From assembly GCF_000003605.2 (NCBI RefSeq), contig NW_003136231.1, positions 1 to 23,651 of the forward strand: a stretch of 23,651 bases of DNA. Direction: 5' to 3'. Positions within the stretch are counted from its first letter, which is position 1. Each line of letters begins with the position of its first letter. Positions 11,264 to 21,615 of this stretch are shown here, one piece after another. This DNA comes from Saccoglossus kowalevskii (Eukaryota; Hemichordata; Enteropneusta; Harrimaniidae). A program made the translations under genes and the position numbers. The notes under the pieces were generated by a model that had not been told where the DNA came from, made no database searches, and was given only the letters and a program-made list of their open reading frames with translations.

Positions 11264-11721
11264 ATAACATCTTCACAACCACTGTGTGAGGTAGCATGTC
11301 TATATGACACTATCAATAACATCTTCACAACCACTGTGTCAGGTAGCATGTCTATATGACACTATCAATAACATCTTCACAACCACTGTGCCAGGTAGCA
11401 TGTCTATATGGCACTACCAATAACATCTTCACAACCACTGTGTCAGGTAGCATGTCTCTATGACAGTACCAATAACATCTTCACAACCACTGTGTCAGGT
11501 AGCATGTCTCTATGACACTAAAAATAACATTTTTACAACCACTGTGTCAGATAGCATGTCTATATGACACTATCAATAACATCTTCACAACCACTGTGTC
11601 AGGTAGCATGTCTATATGACACTACCAATAACATCTTCACAACGACTGTGTCAGGTAGCATGTCTCTATGACAGTACCAATAACATCTTCACAACCACTG
11701 TGTCAGGTAGCATGTCTCTAC
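11264..11721. repeat. Block A-like segment (resembles 4986-5443)
   Basis: Aligns with 4986-5443 at offset 6278: CTGTGTGAGG at 11283, TCTATATGACACTATC units, GACAGTACC, CATTTTTACAACC and CTACGACACTACCATTAAC. Differences include GTGCCAGG near 11389 and ACTAAAAATAAC near 11517. It is therefore an older copy than the near-identical ones. Confidence 0.83.
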
Positions 11722-12092
11722 GACACTACCATTAACATCTTCACAGCAACTGTGTCTGATAGCATGTCTCTATGATACTACCAATAACATCTTTACAACA
11801 ACTGTGTCAGGTAGCATGTCTCTATGGCACTACCAATAACACCTTCACAACCACTGTGTCAGGTAGCATGTCCCTATGACACTACCAATAATGTCTTTAT
11901 AACAACTGTGTCAGATATTATGTCTATATAACACTTCCGATAACATCTTCACAACCACTGTGTCAGTCTCTATGGCACTACCAATAATATCTTCACAACA
12001 ACAGTGTCAGATAGCATGTCTCTATGGCACTACCAATAACATCATCGCAACCACTGTGTCAGGTAACATGTCTCTATGACTCTACCAATAAC
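11722..12092. repeat. Block G, copy 2
   Basis: Aligns with 621-991 at offset 11101. It carries the TATATAA/ACTTCCG unit (11925-11939) and the 44-bp unit at 11962. It has TCCCTATG like copy 3 but ACAACTGTG like copy 1, so it mixes alleles of the other two. A 1-bp insertion at 12091-12100 (ACAATCTTC) breaks the alignment. Confidence 0.88.
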
Positions 12093-12333
12093 AATCTTCA
12101 CAACCACTGTGTCAGATAAGTATGTCTCTATGACACTACCAATAATATCTTCACAACCACTGTGTCAGATAGCATGTCTCTATGACACTACCAATAACGC
12201 CTTTGTAACAACTGTGTCAGATATTATGTCTATATAACACTTCCGATAACATCTTCACAACCACTGTGTCAGTCTCTATGGCACTACCAATAACATCTTC
12301 ACAACAACAGTGTCAGATAGCATGTCTCTATGG
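12093..12333. repeat. Satellite with a second short-unit copy
   Basis: Repeats part of block G: a CTTTGTAACAAC unit, the TATATAA/ACTTCCG unit (12231-12245) and the 44-bp unit at 12268, 306 bp after the one at 11962. A second 1-bp insertion gives GATAAGTATG at about 12115. Looks like a local duplication of six units. Confidence 0.83.
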
Positions 12334-12714
12334 CACTACCAATAACATCATCGCAACCACTGTGTCAGGTAGCATGTCTCTATGACTCTACCAATAACAT
12401 CTTCACAACCACTGTGTCAGGTAGCATGTCTCTATGACACTACAATAACATCTTCACAACAACTGTGTCAGATAGCATGTCTCTATGACACTACCAATAA
12501 CATCTTCACAACAACTGTGTCAGATAGCATGTCTCTATGACAGTACTTATAACATATTTACAACCACTGTGTCAGATAGCATGTCTCTATGACAGTACCA
12601 ATAACATATTTACAACCACTGCGTCAGGTAGCATGTCAATATGACACTATCAATAACATCTTCACAACCACTGTGTCAGGTAGCATATCTCTATGACACT
12701 ACCAATAACATCTT
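12334..12714. repeat. Block K, copy 2 (matches 9030-9410)
   Basis: Aligns with 9030-9410; differs at 12358 (C against G) and 12548 (T against A, giving ACTTATAAC). Here block K runs straight into block H, whereas in copy 1 an extra 462 bp (the 413-bp duplication plus a 49-bp unit) lies between them. Confidence 0.88.
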
Positions 12715-13178
12715 CACAACAACTGTGTCAGATAGCATGTGTCTATGGCACTACAATAACATCTTCCCAACAACTGTGTCAGATAGCATGTCTCTATGAC
12801 ACTACCAATAACATCTTCACAACAACTGTGTCAGGTAGCATGTCTTTATGACACTACCAATAACATCTTCACAACAACTGTGTCAGATAGCATTTCTCTA
12901 TGACAGTACTAATAACATATTTACAACCACTGTGTCAGGTAGCATGTCTCTATGACACTACCCATAACATCTTTACAACCACTGTGTCAGATAGCATGTC
13001 TCTATGACACTACCAATAACATCTTTACAACCACTGTGTCAGATAGCATGTCTCTATGACAGTACTAATAACATATTTACAACCACTGTGTCAGGTAGCA
13101 TGTCTCTATGACACTACCCATAACATCTTTACAACCACTGTGTCAGATAGCATGTCTCTATGACACTACCAATAACAT
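12694..13178. repeat. Block H, copy 2 (matches 9852-10336)
   Basis: Contains the CTTCCCAACAAC unit (CCC at 12766) and the same 156-bp three-unit duplication, with ACAGTACTAATAAC at 12903 and 13059. The shared duplication means it predates the split of copies 1 and 2. Confidence 0.88.
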
Positions 13179-13714
13179 CTTCACAACAACTGTGTCAGAT
13201 AGTATGTCTCTATGACACTACCAATAACATCTTCACAACAACTGTGTCAGATAGCATGTCTCTATGACTCTACCAATAACATCTTGACAACCACTGTGTC
13301 AGATAGCATGTCTCTATGACACTACCAATAACATCTTGACAACCACTGTGTCAGATAGCATGTCTCTATGACACTACCAATAACATCTTGACAACCACTG
13401 TGTCAGATAGCATGTCTCTATGACACTACCAATAACATCTTCACAACCACTGTGTCAGATAGCATGTCTCTATGACACTACCAATAACATCTTCACAACA
13501 ACTGTGTTAGATAGCATGTCTCTATGACACTACCAATAACATCTTCACAACAACTGTGTCAGATAGTATGTCTCTATGACACTACCAATAACATCTTCAC
13601 AACAACTGTGTCAGATAGTATGTCTCTATGACACTACCAATAACATCTTCACAACAACTGTGTTAGATAGCATGTCTCTATGACACTACCAATAACATCT
13701 TCACAACAACTGTG
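13179..13714. repeat. Homogenised satellite, G23 then A29/T44 subtypes
   Basis: About ten units. Three successive CTTGACAACC units (13271-13410) are followed by ACAACAACTG units with GATAGTATG or GTTAGATAG. Occupies the same place in the super-repeat as 10337-10818, but the unit order differs. Confidence 0.86.
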
Positions 13715-14158
13715 TCATGTAGCGTGTCTTTATGACACTACCAATAACATTTTCACAACAACCCGGTCAGATAGCATGTCTCTATGACACTACCAATAAC
13801 ATTTTATAACAACGGTGTCAGATATTATGTCTATATAACACTTCCGATAACATCTTTACAACCACTGTGTCATATAGCATGTCTCTATGACACTACCAAT
13901 AACATTTTTATAACAACGGTGTCAGATATTATGTCTATATAACACTTCCGATAACATCTTTACAACCACTGTGTCAGATAGCATGTCTCTATGACACTAC
14001 CAATACCATTTTTACAACCACTGTGTCAGATAGCATGTCTTTATGACACTACCAATAACATCTTCACAACCACTGTGTCAGATAGCATGTCTCTATGACC
14101 CTACCAATAACATCATCACAACCACTGTGTCAGGTAGCATGTCTCTATGACACTACCA
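13715..14158. repeat. Block J, copy 3
   Basis: Aligns with copy 2 at offset 2896 (TCATGTAGCGTG at 13715, ACCCGG at 13761). It also has the doubled TATATAA/ACTTCCG unit (13832-13846 and 13936-13950), so copies 2 and 3 are closer to each other than to copy 1. Confidence 0.88.
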
Positions 14159-14697
14159 TTAACATCTTCACAGCAACTGTGTCTGATAGCATGTCTCTAT
14201 GATACTACCAATAACATCTTTACAACAACTGTGTCAGGTAGCATGTCTCTATGGCACTACCAATAACACCTTCACAACCACTGTGTCAGGTAGCATGTCC
14301 CTATGACACTACCAATAATGTCTTTATAACAACGGTGTCAGATATTATGTCTATATAACACTTCCGATAACATCTTCACAACCACTGTGTCAGTCTCTAT
14401 GGCACTACCAATAATATCTTCACAACAACAGTGTCAGATAGCATGTCTCTATGGCACTACCAATAACATCATCGCAACCACTGTGTCAGGTAGCATGTCT
14501 CTATGACTCTACCAATAACATCTTCACAACCACTGTGTCTGATAGCATGTCTTCGTGACACTACCAATAACATCTTCACAACCACTGTGTCAGGTAGCAT
14601 GTCTATATGACACTACCGATAACATCTTCGCCACAACTGTGTCAGATATTATGTCTATATAACACTTCCGATAACATCTTCACAACCACTGTGTCAG
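14149..14697. repeat. Block G, copy 3 (matches 621-1169)
   Basis: Near-identical to copy 1, with TATATAA/ACTTCCG units at 14352-14366 and 14656-14670, the 44-bp unit at 14389 and TCTTCGTGAC near 14550. It runs into another 44-bp unit at 14693, where copy 1 instead passes into block A. A 67-codon open frame from 14607 is a by-product of these indel-bearing units. Confidence 0.92.
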
Positions 14698-15325
14698 TCT
14701 CTATGGCACTACCAATAACATCTTCACAACAACAGTGTCAGATAGCATGTCTCTATGGCACTACGAATAACATCATCGCAACCACTGTGTCAGGTAGCAT
14801 GTCTCTATGACCCTACCAATAACATCTTCACAACCACTGAGTCAGGTAGCATGTCTCTATGACACTACAATAAAATCTTCACAACAACTGTGTCAGATAG
14901 CATGTCACTAGGACACTACCAATAACATCTTCACAACAACTGTGTCAGATAGCATGTCTCTATGACAGTACTAATAACATATTTACAACCACTGTGTCAG
15001 ATAGCATGTCTATATGACACTATCAATAACATCTTCACAACCACTGTGTCAGGTAGCATATCTCTATGACACTACCAATAACATCTTCACAACCACTGTG
15101 TCAGATAGCATGTCTCTATAACACTGCCAATAACATCTTCACAACCACTGTGTCAGATAGCATATCTCTATGACACTACCAATAACATCTTTACAACTGT
15201 GTCAGATAGCATGTCTATATGACACTACCAATAACATCTTCACAACTACTGTGTCAGATAGCATGTCTTTATAACACTGCCAATAACATCTTCACAACCA
15301 CTGTGTCAGATAGCATATCTCTATG
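14698..15325. repeat. Mixed satellite stretch
   Basis: Includes a CTACGAATAAC unit (14763), a CTGAGTCAGG unit (14837), a 51-bp CACTACAATAAAATC unit (14864) and TCACTAGGAC (14906), rare variants suggesting less recent homogenisation. A 49-bp TTTACAACTGTG unit lies near 15190. TATAACACTGCC occurs twice (15118 and 15271), about three units apart, a small local duplication. Confidence 0.85.
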
Positions 15326-15828
15326 ACACTACCAATAACATCTTCACAAGCACTGTGTTAGATAGCATGTCTGTATGGCACTGCCAATAACATCTTCACA
15401 ACCACTGTGTCAGATAGCATGTCTGTATGGCACTACCAATAACATCTTCACAACAACTGTGTCAGATAGCATGTCTATATGACACTACCAATAACATCTT
15501 CACAACCACTGTGTCAGATAGCATGTCTCCATGACACTACCAATAACATCTTCACAACAACTGTGTCAGATAGCATGTCTCCATGACACTACAATAACAT
15601 CTTCACAACAACTGTGCCAGATAGCATGTCTCTATGGCACTACCAATAACATCTTCACAACCACTGTGTCAGGTAGCATGTCTCTATGGCACTACCAATA
15701 ACATTTTCACAACCACTGTGTCAGATAGCATGTCTCTATGACACTACCAATAACATCTTCACAACCACTGTGTCAGATAGCATGTCTCTATGACCCTACC
15801 AATAACATCTTCACAACCACTGTGTCAG
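15326..15828. repeat. Block F, copy 2 (matches 1-503)
   Basis: 501 of 503 aligned bases agree with the window start by eye. At both differing sites (15517, 15720) this copy has the consensus base, so the changes probably arose in the first copy. Confidence 0.92.
15738..15789 (+). repeat. Reference 52-bp repeat unit
   Basis: This copy carries the commonest base at each unit position and is used for numbering. It has 17 A, 15 C, 6 G and 14 T and no CpG. It holds an AGATAG (WGATAR-type) site at positions 39-43 and a GTGTCA arm at 33-38, which can pair with TGACAC at positions 2-7 of the next unit. The two halves resemble each other: CACT then ATAACAT in the first, CACT then ATAGCAT in the second. 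Confidence 0.95.
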
Positions 15829-16384
15829 ATAGCATGTCTTTATGACACTACCAATAACATCTTCACAACAACTGTGTCAGATAGCATGTCTCTATGACAC
15901 TACCAATAACATCTTCACAACCACTGTGTCAGATAGCATGTCTCCATGAAACTACCAATAACATCTTCACAACCACTGTGTCACATAGCATGTCTTCATG
16001 ACACTACCAATAACATCTTCACAACCACTGTGTCATGTAGCATGTCTCTATGACACTACCAGTAAGAACTTCACAACCACTGTGTCAGATAGCATGTCTC
16101 TATGACACTGCATATAACATCTTCACAACCACTGTGTCAGGTAGCATGTCTCTATGAAACTACCAATAACATCTTCACAACCACTGCGTCAGATAGCATG
16201 TCTCTATGACACTACCAATAACATCTTCACAACCACTGTGTCAGATAGCATGTCTCTATGACACTACCAATAACATCTTCACAACCACTGTGTCAGATAG
16301 CATGTCTTCATGACACTACCAATAACATCTTCACAACCACTGTGTCATGTAGCATGTCTCTATGACACTACCAATAACATCTTC
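15829..16384. repeat. Near-consensus satellite with private variants
   Basis: About eleven units mostly of the C29/A40 type. Variants not noticed elsewhere are GTCACATAGC near 15981, CCAGTAAGAACTTC near 16058-16071 and CTGCATATAAC near 16108. TCTTCATGAC occurs near 15990 and 16304. It links block F copy 2 to block C copy 2. Confidence 0.86.
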
Positions 16385-16952
16385 ACAACCACTGTGTCAG
16401 ATAGCATGTCTCTATGACAGTGCCAATAACACCTTGACAACCACTGTGTCATATAGCATGTCTCTATGACACTACCAATAACATCTTCACAACCACTGTG
16501 TCAGATAGCATGTCTTTATGACACTACCAATAACATCTTCACAACAACTGTGTCAGATAGTATGTCTCTATGACACTACCAATAACACCTTGACAACCAC
16601 TGTGTCAGATAGCATGTCTCTATGACACTACCAATAACATCTTGACAACCACTGCGTCAGATAGCATGTCTTTATGACACTACCAATAACATCTTCACAA
16701 CAACTGTGGCAGATAGTATGTCTCTATGACACTACCAATACCATCTTGACAACCACTGTGTTAGATATCATGTCTCTATGACACTACCAATAACATATTT
16801 ACAACCACTGTGTCAGGTAGCATGTCTCTATAATACTACCATTAACATCTTTACAACCACTGTGTCAGATAGCATGTCTCTATGACACTACCAATAACAT
16901 CTTTACAACCACTGTGTCAGATAGCATGTCTCTATGACACTACCAATAACAT
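16385..16952. repeat. Block C, copy 2, partial (matches 7333-7900 and 18101-18668)
   Basis: Aligns with 7333-7900 at offset 9052 and with 18101-18668 at offset 1716 (exactly 33 x 52), no difference seen. It contains GACAGTGCC at 16416, GTCATATAGC, CTGTGGCAG and CCAATACCATCTTGAC. It ends where block B copy 2 begins. Confidence 0.93.
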
Positions 16953-17561
16953 CTTCACAAGCACTGCGTTAGATAGCATGTCTCTATGACACTACCAATA
17001 ACATCTTCACAACAACTGTGTCAGATAGTATGTCTCTATGACACTACCAATAACATCTTCACAACAACTGTGTCAGATAGTATGTCTCTATGACACTACC
17101 AATAACATCTTCACAACCACTGCGTCAGATAGCATGTCTCTATGACACTACCAATAACATCTTCACAACCACTGTGTGAGGTAGCATGTCTATATGACAC
17201 TATCAATAACATCTTCACAACCACTGTGTCAGGTAGCATGTCTATTTGACACTATCAATAACATCTTCACAACCACTGTGTCAGGTAGCATGTCTATATG
17301 ACACTACCAATAACATCTTCACAACCACTGTGTCAGGTAGCATGTCTCTATGACAGTACCAATAACATCTTCACAACCACTGTGTCAGGTAGCATGTCTC
17401 TATGACACTACCAATAACATTTTTACAACCACTGTGTCAGATAGCATGTCTATATGACACTATCAATAACATCTTCACAACCACTGTGTCAGGTAGCATG
17501 TCTATATGACACTACCAATAACATCTTCACAACCACTGTGTCAGGTAGCATGTCTCTATGA
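16934..17561. repeat. Block B, copy 2 (identical to 4766-5393)
   Basis: All 628 bp agree with 4766-5393 by eye. It is sandwiched between two copies of block C material, overlapping each by under 20 bp at the join, so the flanking switches occurred within shared sequence. Confidence 0.93.
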
Positions 17562-18668
17562 TACTACCAATAACATCTTCACAAGAACTGTGTCAGATAG
17601 CATGTCTGTATGGCACTACCAGTAACATCTTCACAACCACTGTGTCAGGTAGCATGTCTCTATGACACTGCCAATAACATCTTGACAACCACTGTGTCAG
17701 ATAGCATGTCTCTATGACACCACCAATAACATCTTGACAACAACTGTGTCAGGTAGCATGTCTCTATGACACTATCGATAATATCTTCAGAACAAATGTG
17801 TCAGATAGAATGTCTCTATGACAGTACTAATAACATATTTACAACCACTGTGTCAGATAGCATGTCTCTATGACAGTACTAATAACATATTTACAACCAC
17901 TGTGTCAGGTAGCATGTCTCTATGACACTACCAATAACATTTTCACAAGCACTGTGTTAGATAGCATGTCTCTATGACACTACCAATAACATCTTCACAA
18001 CAACTGTGTCAGATAGCATGTCTCCATGACACTACCAATAACATCTTCACAACAACTGTGTCAGACAGCATGTCTCTATGACACTACCAATAACACCTTG
18101 ACAACCACTGTGTCAGATAGCATGTCTCTATGACAGTGCCAATAACACCTTGACAACCACTGTGTCATATAGCATGTCTCTATGACACTACCAATAACAT
18201 CTTCACAACCACTGTGTCAGATAGCATGTCTTTATGACACTACCAATAACATCTTCACAACAACTGTGTCAGATAGTATGTCTCTATGACACTACCAATA
18301 ACACCTTGACAACCACTGTGTCAGATAGCATGTCTCTATGACACTACCAATAACATCTTGACAACCACTGCGTCAGATAGCATGTCTTTATGACACTACC
18401 AATAACATCTTCACAACAACTGTGGCAGATAGTATGTCTCTATGACACTACCAATACCATCTTGACAACCACTGTGTTAGATATCATGTCTCTATGACAC
18501 TACCAATAACATATTTACAACCACTGTGTCAGGTAGCATGTCTCTATAATACTACCATTAACATCTTTACAACCACTGTGTCAGATAGCATGTCTCTATG
18601 ACACTACCAATAACATCTTTACAACCACTGTGTCAGATAGCATGTCTCTATGACACTACCAATAACAT
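17553..18668. repeat. Block C, copy 3 (identical to 6785-7900)
   Basis: Longest identical pair in the window (1116 bp), 10.8 kb from its partner. It ends at 18669, where the partner has C and this copy has T; the following units instead match 23398 onward. Confidence 0.94.
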
Positions 18669-18921
18669 TTTCACAAGCACTGCGTCAGATAGCATGTCTC
18701 TATGACACTACCAATAACATCTTCACAACCACTGTGTCAGATAGCATGTCTCTATGACACTACCAATAACATCTTCACAACGACTGTGTCAGATAGTATG
18801 TCTCTATGACACTACCAATAACATTTTCACAAGCACTGCGTTAGATAGCATGTCTCTATGACACTACCAATAACATCTTTACAACCACTGTGTTAGATAG
18901 CATGTCTCTATGACACTACCA
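18205..18921. repeat. Segment matching the window end (22934-23651)
   Basis: Aligns with 22934-23651 at offset 4729 (4730 for the final part, after the one-base difference at about 23601). The only difference seen is AATAACATC here against AATGGACATC there. It spans the end of block C copy 3 and five further units, so the exchange boundary differs from that of the 6785-7900 pair. Confidence 0.92.
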
Positions 18922-19680
18922 ATAACATCTTCACAACAACTGTGTTAGATAGCATGTCTCTATGACACTACCAATAACATCTTGACAACCACTGTGTCAG
19001 ATAGTATGTCTCTATGACACTATCAATAACATATTTACAACCACTGTGTCATCTAGCATATCTCTATGACATTACCAATAACATCTTCACAACCACTGTG
19101 TCAGATAGCATGTCTCTATGACACTACCAATAACATCTTCACAACAACTGTGTCAGATAGCATGTGTCTATGGCACTACAATAACATCTTCCCAACAACT
19201 GTGTCAGATAGCATGTCTCTATGACACTACCAATAACATCTTCACAACAACTGTGTCAGGTAGCATGTCTTTATGACACTACCAATAACATATTTACAAC
19301 CACTGTGTCAGGTAGCATGTCTCTATGACACTACCCATAACATCTTTACAACCACTGTGTCAGAGAGCATGTCTCTATGACACTACCAATAACATCTTCA
19401 CAACCACTGTGTCAGGTAGCATGTCTCTATGACAGTACCAATAACATCTTCACAACCACTGTGTCAGGTAGCATGTCTCTACGACACTACCATTAACATC
19501 TTCACAGCAACTGTGTCAGATAGCATGTCTTTATGACACTACCAATAACATCTTCACAACAACTGTGTCAGATAGTATGTCTCTATGACACTACCAATAA
19601 CATGTTCACAACAAATGTGTCAGATAGTATGTCTCTATGACACTACCAATAACATCTTCACAGCCACTGTGTCAGATAGC
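18922..19680. repeat. Mosaic of short segments from blocks H, K and A
   Basis: Contains the GTGTCTATGGCACTAC and CTTCCCAACAAC units (CCC at 19191) typical of block H, then ATATTTACAACC and CTACCCATAAC. Next comes a GACAGTACC/CTACGACAC pair like 8870-8930, then GATAGTATG units with CATGTTCACAAC near 19602. GTCATCTAGCATATC near 19049 is rare. No non-satellite DNA. Confidence 0.83.
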
Positions 19681-20314
19681 ATGTCTCCATGACACTACCA
19701 ATAACATCTTCACAAGCACTGTGTCAGGTAGCATGTCTCCATGACACTACCAATAACATCTTCACAACAACTGTGTCAGATAGTATGTCTCTATGACACT
19801 ACCAATAACATCTTCACAACAACTGTGTCAGATAGTATGTCTCTATGACACTACCAATAACATCTTCACAACCACTGCGTCAGATAGCATGTCTCTATGA
19901 CACTACCATTAACATCTTCACAACAACTGTGTCAGATAGCATGTCTCCATGACACTACCAATAACATCTTCACAAGCACTGCGTTAGATAGCATGTCTCT
20001 ATGACACTACCAATAACATCTTCACAACAACTGTGTCAGATAGCATGTCTCCATGACACTACCAATAACATCTTCACAAGCACTGTGTCAGATAGCATGT
20101 CTCTATGACACTACCAATAACATCTTCACAACAACTGTGTCAGATAGTATGTCTCTATGACACTACCAATAACATCTTCACAACAACTGTGTCAGATAGT
20201 ATGTCTCCATGACACTACCAATAACATCTTCACAAGCACTGTGTCAGGTAGCATGTCTCCATGACACTACCAATAACATCTTCACAACAACTGTGTCAGA
20301 TAGTATGTCTCTAT
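19681..20314. repeat. Two further partial copies of block E
   Basis: 19681-20043 matches 4498-4860 (offset 15183) and 20044-20314 matches 4341-4611 (offset 15703), no difference seen. The two offsets differ by 520, exactly ten units. AAGCACTGTGTCAGG tags lie at 19714 and 20234. Confidence 0.9.
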
Positions 20315-21117
20315 GATACTACCAATAACATCTTTACAACAACTGTGTCAGGTAGCATGTCTCTATGGCACTACCAATAACACCTTCATAACCACTGTGT
20401 CAGGAAGCATGTCTCTATGACACTACCAATAACATCTGCACAGCCAGTGTCAGGTAGCATGTCTGTATGCCACTACCAATAACATCTTCACAACCACTGT
20501 GTCAGGTAGCATGTCTCTATGACACTACCAATAACATCTTCGCAGCAACTGTGTCTGATAGCATGTCTCAACGATACTACCAATAACATCTTCACAACAA
20601 CTGTGTCAGGTAGCATGTCTCTATGACACTACCAATAACTTCTTCGCAGCAACTGTGTCTGATAGCATGTCTCTACGATACTACCAATAACATCTTCACA
20701 ACAACTGTGTCAGATAGCATGTCCCCATGACACTACCAATAACATCTTCACAAGCACTGCGTTAGATAGCATGTCTCTATGACACTACCAATAACATTTT
20801 CACAACAACTGTGTCAGATAGTATGTCTCTACGACACTACCAATAACATCTTCACAACAACTGTGTTAGATAGCATGTCTCTATGACACTGCCATTAACA
20901 TCTTCACAACAACTGTGTCAGATAGCATGTCCCCATGACACTACCAATAACATCTTCACAACCACTGTGTCAGATAGCATGTCTCCATGACACTACCAAT
21001 AACATCTTCACAACCACTGTGTCAGATAGCATGTCTCTATGACACTACCAATAACATCTTCACAACAACTGTGTCAGATAGCATGTCTCCATGACACTAC
21101 CAATAACATCTTCACAA
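20305..21117. repeat. Block D, copy 2 (matches 2992-3804)
   Basis: 812 of 813 bases agree with 2992-3804 by eye. It includes the fifth copy of the 50-bp ATCTGCACAGCCAGTG unit (starting 20432) and GTATGCCAC, a change shared only with block A copy 2, so it derives from that copy. Confidence 0.93.
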
Positions 21118-21615
21118 GCACTGTGTCAGATAGCATGTCTCTATGACACTACCAATAACATCTTCACAACAACTGTGTCAGATAGTATGTCTCTATGACA
21201 CTACCAATAACATCTTCACAACAACTGTGTCAGATAGTATGTCTCCATGACACTACCAATAACATCTTCACAAGCACTGTGTCAGGTAGCATGTCTCCAT
21301 GACACTACCAATAACATCTTCACAACAACTGTGTCAGATAGTATGTCTCTATGACACTACCAATAACATCTTCACAACAACTGTGTCAGATAGTATGTCT
21401 CTATGACACTACCAATAACATCTTCACAACCACTGCGTCAGATAGCATGTCTCTATGACACTACCATTAACATCTTCACAACAACTGTGTCAGATAGCAT
21501 GTCTCCATGACACTACCAATAACATCTTCACAAGCACTGCGTTAGATAGCATGTCTCTATGACACTACCAATAACATCTTCACAACAACTGTGTCAGATA
21601 GTATGTCTCTATGAC
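21015..21615. repeat. Block E, copy 2 (identical to 4274-4874)
   Basis: All 601 bp agree with 4274-4874 by eye. It overlaps block D copy 2 by 103 bp, a stretch equally similar to 3702-3804 and 4274-4376. Compared with the 2992-4874 arrangement, 572 bp (exactly 11 units) are missing at this join. Confidence 0.93.

Noticed and set aside
14607-14810. 67-codon open reading frame on the + strand
   Set aside because: It arises from the 44-bp unit at 14693 changing phase. The protein is just the satellite translated in successive frames.
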